Source of the DNA: an uncultured Coriobacteriaceae bacterium
GTDB lineage: Bacteria; Actinomycetota; Coriobacteriia; Coriobacteriales; Coriobacteriaceae
Length of the DNA stretch: 64,000 bases
Direction: 5' to 3'
Assembly (NCBI GenBank): GCA_944322305.1
Contig: CALUOP010000006.1
Coordinates: forward strand, 62,001-126,000
Part shown: positions 47,373 through 57,440 of the stretch, piece after piece
Layout of the letters: each line of letters starts with the position of its first letter
How positions within the stretch are numbered: position 1 is the first letter of the stretch
Program-made: the position numbers and the translations under genes
The notes under the pieces: model-generated
What the model was told of the DNA's origin: nothing
The model's input: the letters and a program-made list of their open reading frames with translations, nothing else
Database searches by the model: none

Positions 47373-48241
47373 GCGCGATCCTCAGGGCAGAGCTGTCGGC
47401 GGGAGGGCGCACGGCGACGCTCGGCGGCACGTCCTTCTCCAAGGACGGACTGCTGGTCACCGAGGACGGGATGGATGGGTGGTACTCCACCCCGGACGCC
47501 AAGGTGTCCTCCACCGAGATGGAGACTGGGGACGGGGCGCACGCCGTGAGGGCGTCCGACGTCCTGTACTCGGCACGCACCGTGACCGTCAACTGGGCGG
47601 CGTCCGGCGCCTCCCGCGCCGATGTCATAGCGGCTGCGAACAGGCTGCTGGCGCTGGCCCATCAGATCGTCCGCGTGCGCGTCGCGGACTCCACGTCGGA
47701 CACGTTCTGCGAGGGCTACGCCCAGGTGGAGTCAGAGCCCGAGTGGCGCGAGGAGCTGATGACCGGCACCCTCACTCTCGTGTGCCCAGACCCCCGCAGG
47801 CTCTCCACCTCGGTGCGCCGCGTGCAGCTCATGCCCACCGTCGGTGACATGGGGGCCGGGCTCGACTACGGGTCGGGCGGCAAGGGGTTGGCCTACCCGG
47901 TGGGCTACGGCAAGGTGGCCACCGACGCCCGCAACGTGGCCACGGTGGAGAACCGGGGCACCTCGACGGCCTACCCGGTCATCACGGTAAACGGGAGCTT
48001 CCCCAACGGAGTGCGGATCGACTGCGGCCAGCTGTCGCTCGCGTACTCGCAGCCGGTGGGGGCGGTGCCGCTCGTGCTCGACTGCCGCACGCGAACCGCG
48101 AACGTAGGCGGCACGGACGTGACGCGCCACCTGACCTCGCGCGGCTTCCCGACCGTGCCGGCGGGCGGGTCGGCCACCCTCTCCCTCCAGTCGGCGGGCA
48201 GCGGGTGGGTCACGGTCGAGTGCCGAGACACGTACATCTAG
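47369..48241 (+). CDS. Distal tail protein (right copy)
   Basis: Identical to 5460-6332; starts in the tape-measure stop. Confidence 0.75.
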   Translation: MSAILRAELSAGGRTATLGGTSFSKDGLLVTEDGMDGWYSTPDAKVSSTEMETGDGAHAVRASDVLYSARTVTVNWAASGASRADVIAAANRLLALAHQIVRVRVADSTSDTFCEGYAQVESEPEWREELMTGTLTLVCPDPRRLSTSVRRVQLMPTVGDMGAGLDYGSGGKGLAYPVGYGKVATDARNVATVENRGTSTAYPVITVNGSFPNGVRIDCGQLSLAYSQPVGAVPLVLDCRTRTANVGGTDVTRHLTSRGFPTVPAGGSATLSLQSAGSGWVTVECRDTYI

Positions 48242-48256
48242 GACAAGGAGGGGCGC

Positions 48257-49183
48257 ATGGCGACGACCGCGCTCGGAATCATGCAGGCGTCGGACGGGGC
48301 GGGCCTCGACCCGCTCACGCACCGGCGCATCATCAAGGGCCGCTGGGCCAACACCGGCGTGGTGGCGGGCCTCGCGGTCACCGGGCGCTCAGACCTGAGC
48401 TACCAGGTGGCGGCGGGCGTCGCCGTTGCGTCGCGGTCGAGCTCCGACGGCTACGTCGAGCTGTACTACGAGGGCGGGACGGCGGGCCCGGTGGAGGCCG
48501 GCGACCCGTCGAACCCGCGCGTGGACGCTATATGGGTCAAGGCCAACGACATCCAGCAGGGCGACCCGGACAACCGCGTGCGCGTGGGCGTGACGCAGGG
48601 CACGCCGAGCGCGAGCCCCGTGTGCCCGAGCGTGCCGGCTGGGTGCACCCTCATCGCGCAGATGCGGATGCCAGCCGGCGGCGCGAAGACGTCGTCGGCC
48701 ACCAAGGGCGCCGACCCGGACAGGGCGATACCCTACGGGGCTTCGCTCGGCATGCTCGCCGAGTACGTGGACACGACCACCGCCCGCGGCAACGACGTGC
48801 CCGGGAAGATGTTCACGATGTACCCCATGTCGATCACGCTGCCGACCGACAGGCTTGTTGAGTTCACCTTCGCGGTCACGGCGAAGGCCGACGGGTCTAC
48901 CGACAGCTACTGCGACTGGTACCAGGCGTTCATGCTCGACGGCGAGGTGATCCCGCACTCGGGCGGAGAGTTCCATTTCGTGAAAACGTCGCTCACCACC
49001 TTCACCCGCTCCTTCGTGTGCGAGGTGAAGGCGGGAACCCACAAGGTGGCGTGCTACACCGGACTCATGAACCCCAAGGGCATGGCCCCGTACTTCCAGT
49101 ACGGGCACGTCAGCGGGTACCCCGAGGGGTGCACCTACCAGGGCAACATCTTCCGCGTGTGGGACAGGGGCATCGCGCGATGA
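48257..49183 (+). CDS. Tail tip / baseplate structural protein (right copy)
   Basis: Identical to 6348-7274. Confidence 0.6.
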   Translation: MATTALGIMQASDGAGLDPLTHRRIIKGRWANTGVVAGLAVTGRSDLSYQVAAGVAVASRSSSDGYVELYYEGGTAGPVEAGDPSNPRVDAIWVKANDIQQGDPDNRVRVGVTQGTPSASPVCPSVPAGCTLIAQMRMPAGGAKTSSATKGADPDRAIPYGASLGMLAEYVDTTTARGNDVPGKMFTMYPMSITLPTDRLVEFTFAVTAKADGSTDSYCDWYQAFMLDGEVIPHSGGEFHFVKTSLTTFTRSFVCEVKAGTHKVACYTGLMNPKGMAPYFQYGHVSGYPEGCTYQGNIFRVWDRGIAR

Positions 49184-50385
49184 GCTGGCGATGCTACCTG
49201 GGAGACACGGTTACGGGACTCGTGGCACAGCCGATCGACATACCCAACTTCTCGTGGACGGTCACGGTATCCGACAGCTCGATGACAACCAACCGCGACA
49301 AGGGAACCGGCGAGATGGACGCAACGGGACTGACCGTCCCGTGGGGAGCGGTTCCGGCAGACGATCCGGCGGAGCGCGCCTCCATGCTGTCGAGCTACCG
49401 GCGCTGCATGACCATGTTCTGGTATGACGAGCAGGACGTGCTCGACGGCTCGCTCGGCACCCCGATCCTCTGGGGGGCCGTAGGCGTGCGCACCGACACG
49501 CGGCTCGACACCAGCTTCGACCTCGTGAGCCCGATGGGGCTCTTGGGGAGCAGGTACGCCGTCGCCGAGGGAGCGTACGGCACCGGGGCGGGCGGCACCA
49601 GCCCGGGCGGCGTGCGCTACGACGGCTACAGCTACCGGGGCATAGCCTCGGAGGTCGGCAGGCTGTGCACCAGCTACAAGCCCGGCGGATCGCTTCCGAT
49701 CGACTGGACGTACCTGGGGGAGAAGGGGAGCCGCACCCGCGAGTACAAGGCGTTCGACGTGCAGAACCTCAGCTGCGCCGACGTGCTGGAGAAGCTTGCG
49801 AACGTCATAGGCGGGCCGGACATGCAGTTCCGCCCGTACATGGCGGACGCCCAGCACGTGCGCCTGCGGTTCCTCGCCGGCTCGGACGCGGACGTGTACC
49901 TGGGGCAGGACGTGGTGCACACGCTCACGAGCTTCCCGGGCGGCGGAACGATCCACAACCTGAAGGTAGACCACGCAAGCGCCGTGCACCGGGTGTACGC
50001 GAGCGGGGCGGGCACCGACGCCGCGCAGATCACCGCGCTCGCAGAGGATCTGTCGCTGGTCACCACGCGCGACCCCTACCCGCTGGTGGAGACGGCGTAC
50101 AGCGACAGCGACACGGACAACCTCGAAGTGCTCAGGGGCCACGCGCAGTCGCAGCTCCAGGGCAACGCCCTGCCGATCATGCAGGTGACGGGGGAGGTCG
50201 ACTTCGACGACCCCGGCGTTCCGGCGCCGGGCTCGATCTGGCCGGGCGAGATGGTCGACCTCGCCGTAGACGGCTTCCCGACGCTGCCAGACGGCGTGTA
50301 CCGCATGCGGCTCATGAGCATGAGCGGAGACCAAAGCAGCGTGGCGACGCTCAAGTTCGACGTCGACTTCGACCCGATCTACTAG
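49180..50385 (+). CDS. Tail-associated baseplate protein, Tal-like (right copy)
   Basis: Identical to 7271-8476. Confidence 0.6.
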   Translation: MSWRCYLGDTVTGLVAQPIDIPNFSWTVTVSDSSMTTNRDKGTGEMDATGLTVPWGAVPADDPAERASMLSSYRRCMTMFWYDEQDVLDGSLGTPILWGAVGVRTDTRLDTSFDLVSPMGLLGSRYAVAEGAYGTGAGGTSPGGVRYDGYSYRGIASEVGRLCTSYKPGGSLPIDWTYLGEKGSRTREYKAFDVQNLSCADVLEKLANVIGGPDMQFRPYMADAQHVRLRFLAGSDADVYLGQDVVHTLTSFPGGGTIHNLKVDHASAVHRVYASGAGTDAAQITALAEDLSLVTTRDPYPLVETAYSDSDTDNLEVLRGHAQSQLQGNALPIMQVTGEVDFDDPGVPAPGSIWPGEMVDLAVDGFPTLPDGVYRMRLMSMSGDQSSVATLKFDVDFDPIY

Positions 50386-50415
50386 CACTGAACAAATAAA
50401 TAGGGAGGGTTGCCA

Positions 50416-53400
50416 ATGGCGACCAGATCCGAGATCAAGCCCGACGAGCATGGTCTGGCGCTGCGCATCGCCATGGGGGCCATGCGCGCGGCCAACTCGG
50501 CTGCCACAGCCAAGGCGGGGTCGGTCTACATCCCCAACGGCGACGGCACGGGCACCCTCATCGGCGAGCTGGCCGGCACCGACGGCACGGGCGGCGCCAA
50601 CGGCGTGGCCCCGTGGGTGGGGGACACCACCCCTCCGGGCAGGCCGTCGGGAATCTCGTGCAGCAGCGCGTGGGGCACGCTCTACGTGAGATGGGACGGC
50701 ACCCTTGAGGGAGGCGTGCCGGCGGACTTCGCCTACGTGTCGGTGCTGGTCGACGGGGTGGAGATTGAGCGCCTGACCGGCGCGGGCACCGCCGTGCGCG
50801 AGGACTTGGAGAACGGCTCCACCGTGCAGGTGACCGCCGTGGCCTACGACGCCGCGCGCGACAGCCTGGGCAACCCGGCGCCGAACGCCTCGGAGCCGTG
50901 GGGCCCCGTCTCCGTGGCCATCTCCGACGAGCGCGCCGAGATAGACGCCGAGGTGGATCAGATCCGCCAGGACGCCGAGGAGATGGGCGCGAAGGTCGAC
51001 AAGGTGGCCGGCGACGCCGCCGAGGCGCTCGAGAAGGCCCAGGAGACCGTGGAGCAGGTGACGGCGGACGTCGCCGAGGCCAAGGAGCAGGCAAAGGCCG
51101 CTGAGGACGCCGCGGCGGACGCGAAGGCCACCGCCGACGGGTACGCCCAGCGCATCGATGACGCCACCGCCACGGTGAACGGCGTCAAGCAGGACGTGTC
51201 AGCGTTGACAACCAAGGTGGAGGGCGCGGTGGAGGACGCCGCCGGAGCGCTCAGCGCCGCGTCGAAGGCCCAGCAGGACGTGACCGGATTCAAGTCTGAG
51301 GTTGCCCAGAAGTACCAGCCCAAAGGGGATTACGCCTCCTCGTCCGACCTGAAGAGCTACGCCACCAAGACCGAGGTCGAGCAGACCGCCGGCGAGATCA
51401 GGCAGGCCGCCGAGGCGGCCACGGAGACGGCGCAGGGAGCGCTGACGCAGGCAACGCAGGCGGTGCAGACGGCCACGGGCGTCAAGACAACTCTTGAGAC
51501 CGACTATGTGTCCAAGGACGACGCCTCTGCCACCTACTCCACCAAGGCCGAGCTGTCGGCCACCAGCTCCAAGCTCACGGCGTCGATCACCGAGGCCGCC
51601 AAGACCGCCGAGGCCGCGCAGGACAAGGCGCTCGAGGTGGAGGCCACCGCCTCGGGCATCAAGACCACCATCACGCAGGTGTCGAGCAAGGCCGACGCCG
51701 CTCAGAAGGACGCCGACGCCGCCCAGTCAACCGCCGACGGGGCCGTGAAGCAGGTGACCGCGCTCGAGGCCACCGTGGACGGCGTGTCGAGCGCCGTCAC
51801 CAAGGCGCAGAGCACCGCCGACAGCGCCGTGTCCGCCGCCAGCAAGGCCCAGCAGACGGTCGACGGCTTCAAAACCGAGGTGTCGCAGAAGTACCAGCCC
51901 AAGGGCGACTACGCGAGCAAGGGCGACCTGTCCGGCTACCAGCCGAAGGGCGACTACGCCACCAAGTCATCGGTGGAGCAGACCGCCACGCAGATCAAGC
52001 AGCAGGTGGCCGACACCTACGCCACCAAGACCGCGCTCGACCAGGAGAGGACAGACCGCCAGAGCGCGATCACGCAGAGCGCCACGCAGGTGAAGAGCGA
52101 GGTGTCGAGCACCTACCTCAAGAAGTCCGACGCCAGCTCCACCTACGCCACCAAGGCGAGCCTCAGCTCCTACGCGACCAAGAGCAGCGTCGACCAGACG
52201 GCCAGCCAGATCAAGTCCGAGGTGGCGGCCACCTACGCCACGCAGGAGGACGTGGACGGGATCTCCGTGGGCGGGACGAACCTGCTGCTGGGAACCAAGG
52301 CGTTCACGAACTCCGGCTACGCCTCGACCGAGAACGGCTACCTGCGCTCGGGCTGGACGGTGCAGTCGGAGAAGTACCAGGGGCTCACCGTGCGCGGCGG
52401 AACCAAGAGCGGGACGGCGCAGCAGGTGGTGGGCGAATGGCTCGTCAACGAGTTCGCGCTCGGCGAGGAGTTCACGCTGTCCTTCTGGGTCAAGGGCACC
52501 GGGTCTAAGGTGCGCGCGTACTTCTACGGCGCGACCGGCTACGCCACAGCCATGCGCGTGGCGTCGAGCGACGGGCAGGCGGCGAGCGGCTACGGAGACG
52601 GCAACACCGACCTGCCGGTGTCCTCCGGCTGGAAGCGCGTGTGGGTCACTTGGAGAATCAACAGCACCGGCAGCACGACGGTGGCGAAGTACGCGCTCAT
52701 CCGAACTGACAGCACGGCGTCCGGCAAGACGGTGTACGTGTGCGGCGCGAAGCTCGAGAAGGGCAACAAGCCCACCGACTGGTCCCCAGCCCCCGAGGAC
52801 ATGCTCAGCACCGCCGACGCCGCCGCGACCTACGCCACGAAGTCGAGCGTCACCCAGACGGCCAGCGAGATCAAGTCCGAGGTCGCAACCACGTACCTCT
52901 CCAAGACCAACGCCAGCTCCACCTACGCCACGAAGACGGAGATGAAGCAGTCCGACGACTCGATCAAGAGCACCGTCTCGAGCGTCAAGACCACCGCCGA
53001 CAGCGCCCTCAAGAAGGCCACCACGGTGGAGCAGACCGCCGACGGCCTGGAGGTCAAGATCACCAGCGCGGTGAGCACCGCGAACACGGCGAAGTCCACG
53101 GCGGACAGCGCCAAGTCGACAGCCGACAGCGCCAAGAGCACCGCAACCACGGCCAACAGCAACGCCACAACCGCGAAGAACAACGCCAGCACGGCGCTCA
53201 ACCGCGCCACGTACCAGTACGGCACGTGCTCCACGGCAGCGGCAACCGCCGCGAAGGCCGTGACGCTCTCCGACTTCTCGCTGTTCACCGGCGCGACCGT
53301 GCAGGTGAAGTTCACGAACGCGAACTCCGCCGCCAACCCGACGCTCAACGTCAACTCGACGGGGGCCAAGGCGATACGGGCGTACAACGCCAACCTGTCG

Positions 53401-54441
53401 GCCTCGAGCGCCTACAACTGGGTGGCGGGGGCCGTGGTGACCTTCGTGTACGACGGCACGTACTGGAACATCGCGGATGGCGCGTCGCTCAGCAAGGCGA
53501 ACTCGGCCCAGAGCAAGGCCAACTCGGCGGCGACCGCGGCGTCGAACGCTCAGTCGACCGCGAACACCGCCAACTCCACCGCCAACGCCGCAAAGACCGC
53601 AGCGGCGAACGCCCAGACGGCCGCCAACAACGCCGCCAAGACCGCCACCAATTACCTCAAGTTCGACACCTCTGGCCTGTGCGTGGGCAACCACACGACC
53701 ACGCTCACCTACAACACCCTCATCAAGTCCACCGGCATGGAGGTGCGCAACGGATCGACGGTGCTGTCGAGCTTCGGCGCGAGCCTGGTGGAGCTGGCAA
53801 AGAACAGCTCGGGCGCGCAGATCAAGATGTGCGGGGGCGTGGCGCTCGTCAAGTACGACGGTACCGACCTGACCGTCGGCGGGGCGCACGCAAGCTTCCA
53901 AGCCACCCACCCGAGCAGCACGAGCGCGTCAAGCCCGCCGTTCGCAACCCTGAACGTCGACCGGGGCGGAACGCAGAGGGCCGCCTTCGGCCTGCGCGCG
54001 GACTCCGACGGGCGCCCGCAGCCCGACGTGTTCTTCGAGGGCAGGCGGTCAGACTCCACATCGATCCTGGAGGCCTTGGAGTTCGAGAAGTTCGCCAAGC
54101 GCAGCTGCGCCCCGGTGAAGCTGTGGAGCGGCAACCTCGCCAAGGGGAAGGGGTTCACCTTCACGACCTCGGGCTACGAGTGGGACGACTTCCGGCTCTT
54201 CGCGGTGAAGCTCGATACGGACGGCTGCTACCTCGTCGGGGCGGGCTATCCGTGGAACTCCAACGGCGGCCAGGTGCACCTGTCGTGCGGCTTCGACAAC
54301 GGTTCGAGCAGCTACCTGTACACCGCGCAGATAAACAGGACGGGAACCAAGACGGGGACGTACGTCTCCGGGTCGAGCCACCTCATCAGCGGCACGAACG
54401 ACCGCGGCATGAATCTCACCGAGCTGTGGGGCGTCTGCTGA
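50416..54441 (+). CDS. Large tail fibre / receptor-binding protein (right copy)
   Basis: Identical 1341-aa protein to 8507-12532. Fibres are often the fastest-evolving phage gene, so identity here also argues for a very recent or artefactual duplication. Confidence 0.85.
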   Translation: MATRSEIKPDEHGLALRIAMGAMRAANSAATAKAGSVYIPNGDGTGTLIGELAGTDGTGGANGVAPWVGDTTPPGRPSGISCSSAWGTLYVRWDGTLEGGVPADFAYVSVLVDGVEIERLTGAGTAVREDLENGSTVQVTAVAYDAARDSLGNPAPNASEPWGPVSVAISDERAEIDAEVDQIRQDAEEMGAKVDKVAGDAAEALEKAQETVEQVTADVAEAKEQAKAAEDAAADAKATADGYAQRIDDATATVNGVKQDVSALTTKVEGAVEDAAGALSAASKAQQDVTGFKSEVAQKYQPKGDYASSSDLKSYATKTEVEQTAGEIRQAAEAATETAQGALTQATQAVQTATGVKTTLETDYVSKDDASATYSTKAELSATSSKLTASITEAAKTAEAAQDKALEVEATASGIKTTITQVSSKADAAQKDADAAQSTADGAVKQVTALEATVDGVSSAVTKAQSTADSAVSAASKAQQTVDGFKTEVSQKYQPKGDYASKGDLSGYQPKGDYATKSSVEQTATQIKQQVADTYATKTALDQERTDRQSAITQSATQVKSEVSSTYLKKSDASSTYATKASLSSYATKSSVDQTASQIKSEVAATYATQEDVDGISVGGTNLLLGTKAFTNSGYASTENGYLRSGWTVQSEKYQGLTVRGGTKSGTAQQVVGEWLVNEFALGEEFTLSFWVKGTGSKVRAYFYGATGYATAMRVASSDGQAASGYGDGNTDLPVSSGWKRVWVTWRINSTGSTTVAKYALIRTDSTASGKTVYVCGAKLEKGNKPTDWSPAPEDMLSTADAAATYATKSSVTQTASEIKSEVATTYLSKTNASSTYATKTEMKQSDDSIKSTVSSVKTTADSALKKATTVEQTADGLEVKITSAVSTANTAKSTADSAKSTADSAKSTATTANSNATTAKNNASTALNRATYQYGTCSTAAATAAKAVTLSDFSLFTGATVQVKFTNANSAANPTLNVNSTGAKAIRAYNANLSASSAYNWVAGAVVTFVYDGTYWNIADGASLSKANSAQSKANSAATAASNAQSTANTANSTANAAKTAAANAQTAANNAAKTATNYLKFDTSGLCVGNHTTTLTYNTLIKSTGMEVRNGSTVLSSFGASLVELAKNSSGAQIKMCGGVALVKYDGTDLTVGGAHASFQATHPSSTSASSPPFATLNVDRGGTQRAAFGLRADSDGRPQPDVFFEGRRSDSTSILEALEFEKFAKRSCAPVKLWSGNLAKGKGFTFTTSGYEWDDFRLFAVKLDTDGCYLVGAGYPWNSNGGQVHLSCGFDNGSSSYLYTAQINRTGTKTGTYVSGSSHLISGTNDRGMNLTELWGVC

Positions 54442-54485
54442 GGGAAGCGTCAACGCGGCCCATGGCCGCAGGAAGGGGAGATGGA

Positions 54486-55136
54486 ATGTTCTACGGGATT
54501 CTGGCGGGCCAGTCCGTCGTGCTCACCGACAGAGCGTCCGGCAAGCCGGTGGTCGGCTCTGAGCCGCCCGAGCCGCCCGAGGGGTACGTGGCCCGCGACC
54601 GGTGGGTCGACGGCCCCGACTGCGTGGCGCAGGTGTGGGATCTGGAGCCCGCGGAGGGCACGGCCGAGGAGGCGAGCCTGATGCTCGCCCGCATGCAGTT
54701 CGCGAGCCTCCCCGACGAGGCGGCCTACGCGTGCCGCGCGCTCGCCGACGAGTACGTGGACGGCATGACGTGCTACGGCGAGGGCAACGACGCGGGCATG
54801 CCCGTGACCCGCGTGCGCTACCTGGGCGAGCTGTACCGCTTCATCGGGAAGGGCACGCAGGTCATGCAGCCGGGCTGGAACCCGGTGGAGGCGCCCTCCC
54901 TCTGGGCCCGGATCCTGCCGGGTCAGGAGGGATCGGGCGACGAGGGCCCGCAGCCGTGGGAGCAGCCCGGCTCCACCAACGGCTACCAGAAGGGCGACCA
55001 GGTGACGCACGACGGGCACCTGTGGGAGTCGACCTACGACGGCGACAACGTTTGGGAGCCCGGCGCGGTCGGCGCGCCGTGGGAGGACAAGGGGCCGTGG
55101 CCCCAGGACGACGGCGAGGCCGCCGGGAAGGAGTGA
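54486..55136 (+). CDS. Tail accessory protein with carbohydrate-binding module (right copy)
   Basis: Identical to 12577-13227. Confidence 0.65.
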   Translation: MFYGILAGQSVVLTDRASGKPVVGSEPPEPPEGYVARDRWVDGPDCVAQVWDLEPAEGTAEEASLMLARMQFASLPDEAAYACRALADEYVDGMTCYGEGNDAGMPVTRVRYLGELYRFIGKGTQVMQPGWNPVEAPSLWARILPGQEGSGDEGPQPWEQPGSTNGYQKGDQVTHDGHLWESTYDGDNVWEPGAVGAPWEDKGPWPQDDGEAAGKE

Positions 55137-55137
55137 C

Positions 55138-55581
55138 GTGCAGCCTTCCGAGGAGATGCTGGTCGAGGCGGTCAAGGGCGCGCCCGAGGGCTGGGCCGTC
55201 ATCGCCATCGCGCTCGTCGCGGTCGTGCTCATCGTGGCGAAGCTCATGCTGCCGCCGATCACGCAGAGCCGCGAGCGCGTCAAGATGCGCGAGATGGACA
55301 TACGCGAGAAGGAGGCGGCAAACGACGCGGCCCGCATCGAGGCGAACAAGGCGCTCGCCGAGCAGACGCGCGCCGCCACCGAGAGCGTCGACGCGCTCGC
55401 CATCAAGGTCGCCGCGCAGACGGCTCGCCTGGACGAGAGCGCCGGGCGCAGCCACGACATGGGATGCAAGGTGGACGCCGTCAAGGAGTCCACCGACCGC
55501 ATCTTGGGAACCGCGGACGCCACCAAGGCGCTCGTGCAGGACATACACCGCCGCGTGGTCGGCGGGGAGGGGATGGACTGA
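55138..55581 (+). CDS. Membrane-anchored lysis-cassette protein (right copy)
   Basis: Identical to 13229-13672. Confidence 0.55.
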   Translation: MQPSEEMLVEAVKGAPEGWAVIAIALVAVVLIVAKLMLPPITQSRERVKMREMDIREKEAANDAARIEANKALAEQTRAATESVDALAIKVAAQTARLDESAGRSHDMGCKVDAVKESTDRILGTADATKALVQDIHRRVVGGEGMD

Positions 55582-55799
55582 TGGACTACATCCTGCCGGA
55601 CAAGGCGTACAGGGTCATCAAGTGGGGCGTGCTCATCGTGCTGCCCGCCGCCGCGACGCTCGTGGGCGCCGTGGGGTCGGCGTGGGGCGCCGACGCGGGC
55701 CTGCTGAACGCCGTCAGCACCACGATCACCGCCGTGTCGGCCTTCGGCGGCGCCGTGCTGGGCGTGAGCGCGGCAACAGCCACCAAGAGGGGTGAGTAG
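55581..55799 (+). CDS. Holin, small r1t-like (right copy)
   Basis: Identical to 13672-13890. Confidence 0.78.
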   Translation: MDYILPDKAYRVIKWGVLIVLPAAATLVGAVGSAWGADAGLLNAVSTTITAVSAFGGAVLGVSAATATKRGE

Positions 55800-56904
55800 C
55801 TTGGCGTACCTCAACGGCATCGACGTGGCGAGCCACCAGGCGGGCATCGACGCGGCGGGCATCGCCGGCGACTTCGTGATCGCCAAGGCGACGCAGGGCA
55901 CGTCCTACGTCAACCCGTGCTGCGTGGCCCAGGCCGAGGGCGCGGAGGCCGGCGGCAAGTGCGTCGGCGTGTACCACTACGTCAGCGGCGGCAACGCCGA
56001 GCGCGAGGCCGACTTCTTCCTGGACAACGTCAGGAACTGGATCGGCAAGTACATGCTCTGCCTGGACTGGGAGAGCAACCAGAACAGCGCGTGGGGTGAC
56101 GAGTCCTACCTGCGGCGCGTCGCCCAGCGCGTCATCGACCGCACCGGCATCCCGCCCATGATCTACGTGCAGGCGAGCCGCATGGCTCAGGTGAAGCCCA
56201 TCGCCGACGCCCTCGACTGCGGCCTGTGGATCGCCCAGTACGCGAGCAACGCCCCTACCGGCTACCAGGCAACGCCCTGGAACGAGGGCGCGTACAGCTG
56301 CGCCATCCGCCAGTACACGTCGTCCGGCCGCCTCGCCGGGTGGTCGGGGAACCTCGACCTCGACAAGTTCTACGGCGACCGCTCCACGTGGGCGAAGTAC
56401 GCCAACCCGCGCGCCCAGACCGCGCCCGTCGCCGACCCGAGGCCGCAGGATCCCGGCCAGCCCGTCAACGACATGCAGCTCTGCTACCGCGCCCACGTCG
56501 CCGGCTACGGCTGGCTGGACGCCGTGCGGGACGGCCAGACCGCCGGCACCACGGGCAGGGGCGTGCAGCTTGAGGCCGTCAAGCTGACGCCTCCCGACGG
56601 CCTCAAGCTCACGGCCAAGATCCACGTCGAGGACAAGGGCTGGGTCGACTACGAGGGCATCGAGAGGGGAGCGAGCTCCGGCGAGGGCTCGTCCGAGAAC
56701 GACCCGATCATCGGCACCGTGGGCGAGGGCCTGCGCGCCGAGGCCATCGAGTTCGACGTGGTGGAGAACGCCACGGGCCGCACGCTCAAGTACCAGGTGC
56801 ACGTCGCCGACGAGGGCTGGACGGGCTGGGTGACCGCCGGGCACGCCACCGGCTCGGTCGGCATGGGCAAGCAGATCGAGGCCATCCAGATGAAGCTGGA
56901 GTAG
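55792..56904 (+). CDS. Endolysin: GH25 muramidase with ChW repeats (right copy)
   Basis: Identical to 13883-14995. Confidence 0.92.
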   Translation: MSSLAYLNGIDVASHQAGIDAAGIAGDFVIAKATQGTSYVNPCCVAQAEGAEAGGKCVGVYHYVSGGNAEREADFFLDNVRNWIGKYMLCLDWESNQNSAWGDESYLRRVAQRVIDRTGIPPMIYVQASRMAQVKPIADALDCGLWIAQYASNAPTGYQATPWNEGAYSCAIRQYTSSGRLAGWSGNLDLDKFYGDRSTWAKYANPRAQTAPVADPRPQDPGQPVNDMQLCYRAHVAGYGWLDAVRDGQTAGTTGRGVQLEAVKLTPPDGLKLTAKIHVEDKGWVDYEGIERGASSGEGSSENDPIIGTVGEGLRAEAIEFDVVENATGRTLKYQVHVADEGWTGWVTAGHATGSVGMGKQIEAIQMKLE

Positions 56905-56926
56905 CTTCGGAGCAGGAAAGCAAAGC

Positions 56927-56953
56927 GCCCCCGCCTTCGGGCGGGGGCTTTTT
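56927..56953 (+). terminator. Terminator of late operon (right copy)
   Basis: Same UUCG-loop terminator as 15018-15044. It keeps phage late transcripts from entering the host side. Confidence 0.93.
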
Positions 56954-56970
56954 CATGTCTGCACGGCGTG

Positions 56971-56989
56971 TAGAATAGAACACGTGTTC
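56971..56989 (+). promoter_or_regulatory. -10 box with LexA-type SOS box (right copy)
   Basis: TAGAAT (56971-56976) and GAACACGTGTTC (56978-56989), as at 15062-15080. Confidence 0.65.
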
Positions 56990-57007
56990 CGTACCAAGGA
57001 GGTCGCC

Positions 57008-57286
57008 GTGCGCCTGTACACATACGAGAGGGAGCTTACCGAGGTCGCCGTGGAGGCCCTGTGGGATCGTGGGGGCATCGAGCCGCTGAGGATCCGGTGG
57101 GCCGACGGGCGGTGCTTCGACGTGGACAGGGTTCACGGAGTGACCGGAGACTTCGACATCCTGGGCACGGGGCGTGCCGGCATCCGGTACAGCGTTGGAG
57201 TCGGCAACCGCCGGTGCGACCTGTGGCTGAGCCGCGGCAGGTGGTACGTCGGCAAGATCGTCGGGAGGACGCCGAAGCTGCCTTGA
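57008..57286 (+). CDS. SOS-box gene; Y-polymerase-associated-like protein (right copy)
   Basis: Identical to 15099-15377. In this copy it lies next to attR and, in the lysogen, can be expressed from its own SOS-type promoter. Confidence 0.6.
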   Translation: MRLYTYERELTEVAVEALWDRGGIEPLRIRWADGRCFDVDRVHGVTGDFDILGTGRAGIRYSVGVGNRRCDLWLSRGRWYVGKIVGRTPKLP

Positions 57287-57299
57287 GCGCGGCTCCGGC

Positions 57300-57440
57300 G
57301 TGTCCCTAATGTGTCCCTGAATTGAGATTTTAATGCCGTTAGATCACGTTCGATTATGAATAATCGCAGCTATTCCGCTTGACGCCATTCGATTCTGTTT
57401 ATCTTTACAACCTGTTCTTCTATCCCGTGGGCGGCAAGCT
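57300..57440. other. attR: prophage-host junction
   Basis: Phage DNA identical to the attP-type junction up to 57419, host DNA from 57420. The same GTGTCCCT repeats (57300-57323) and CGATTAT palindrome (57351-57366) are present. The open frame runs through the junction without a stop, which supports a core of shared coding sequence ending in CCTGTTCTT. Confidence 0.85.

Larger units (their letters stand above)
15511..57419. mobile_element. Complete siphovirus prophage unit (41,909 bp)
   Basis: The unit is bounded by the point where the two repeat copies diverge (15510/15511) and by the phage-host junction (57419/57420). It has the standard temperate order: integrase and repressor on the minus strand, Cro and all replication, packaging, structural and lysis genes on the plus strand. 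The only minus-strand phage genes are the integrase, the AT-rich accessory gene, CI and one further XRE regulator. Its gene content (HNH-P27 TerS-TerL, SPP1-like portal, tape measure, r1t-like holin, GH25 lysin) marks a cos-type tailed phage with a long non-contractile tail. Confidence 0.9.
41910..57419. repeat. Right copy of 15.5 kb prophage repeat
   Basis: Counterpart of positions 1-15510, ending at attR. This copy belongs to the prophage unit whose left end is at 15511, so the complete unit 15511-57419 is 41909 bp. The absence of protein differences over 15 kb means either very recent duplication or one molecule assembled twice. Confidence 0.95.
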
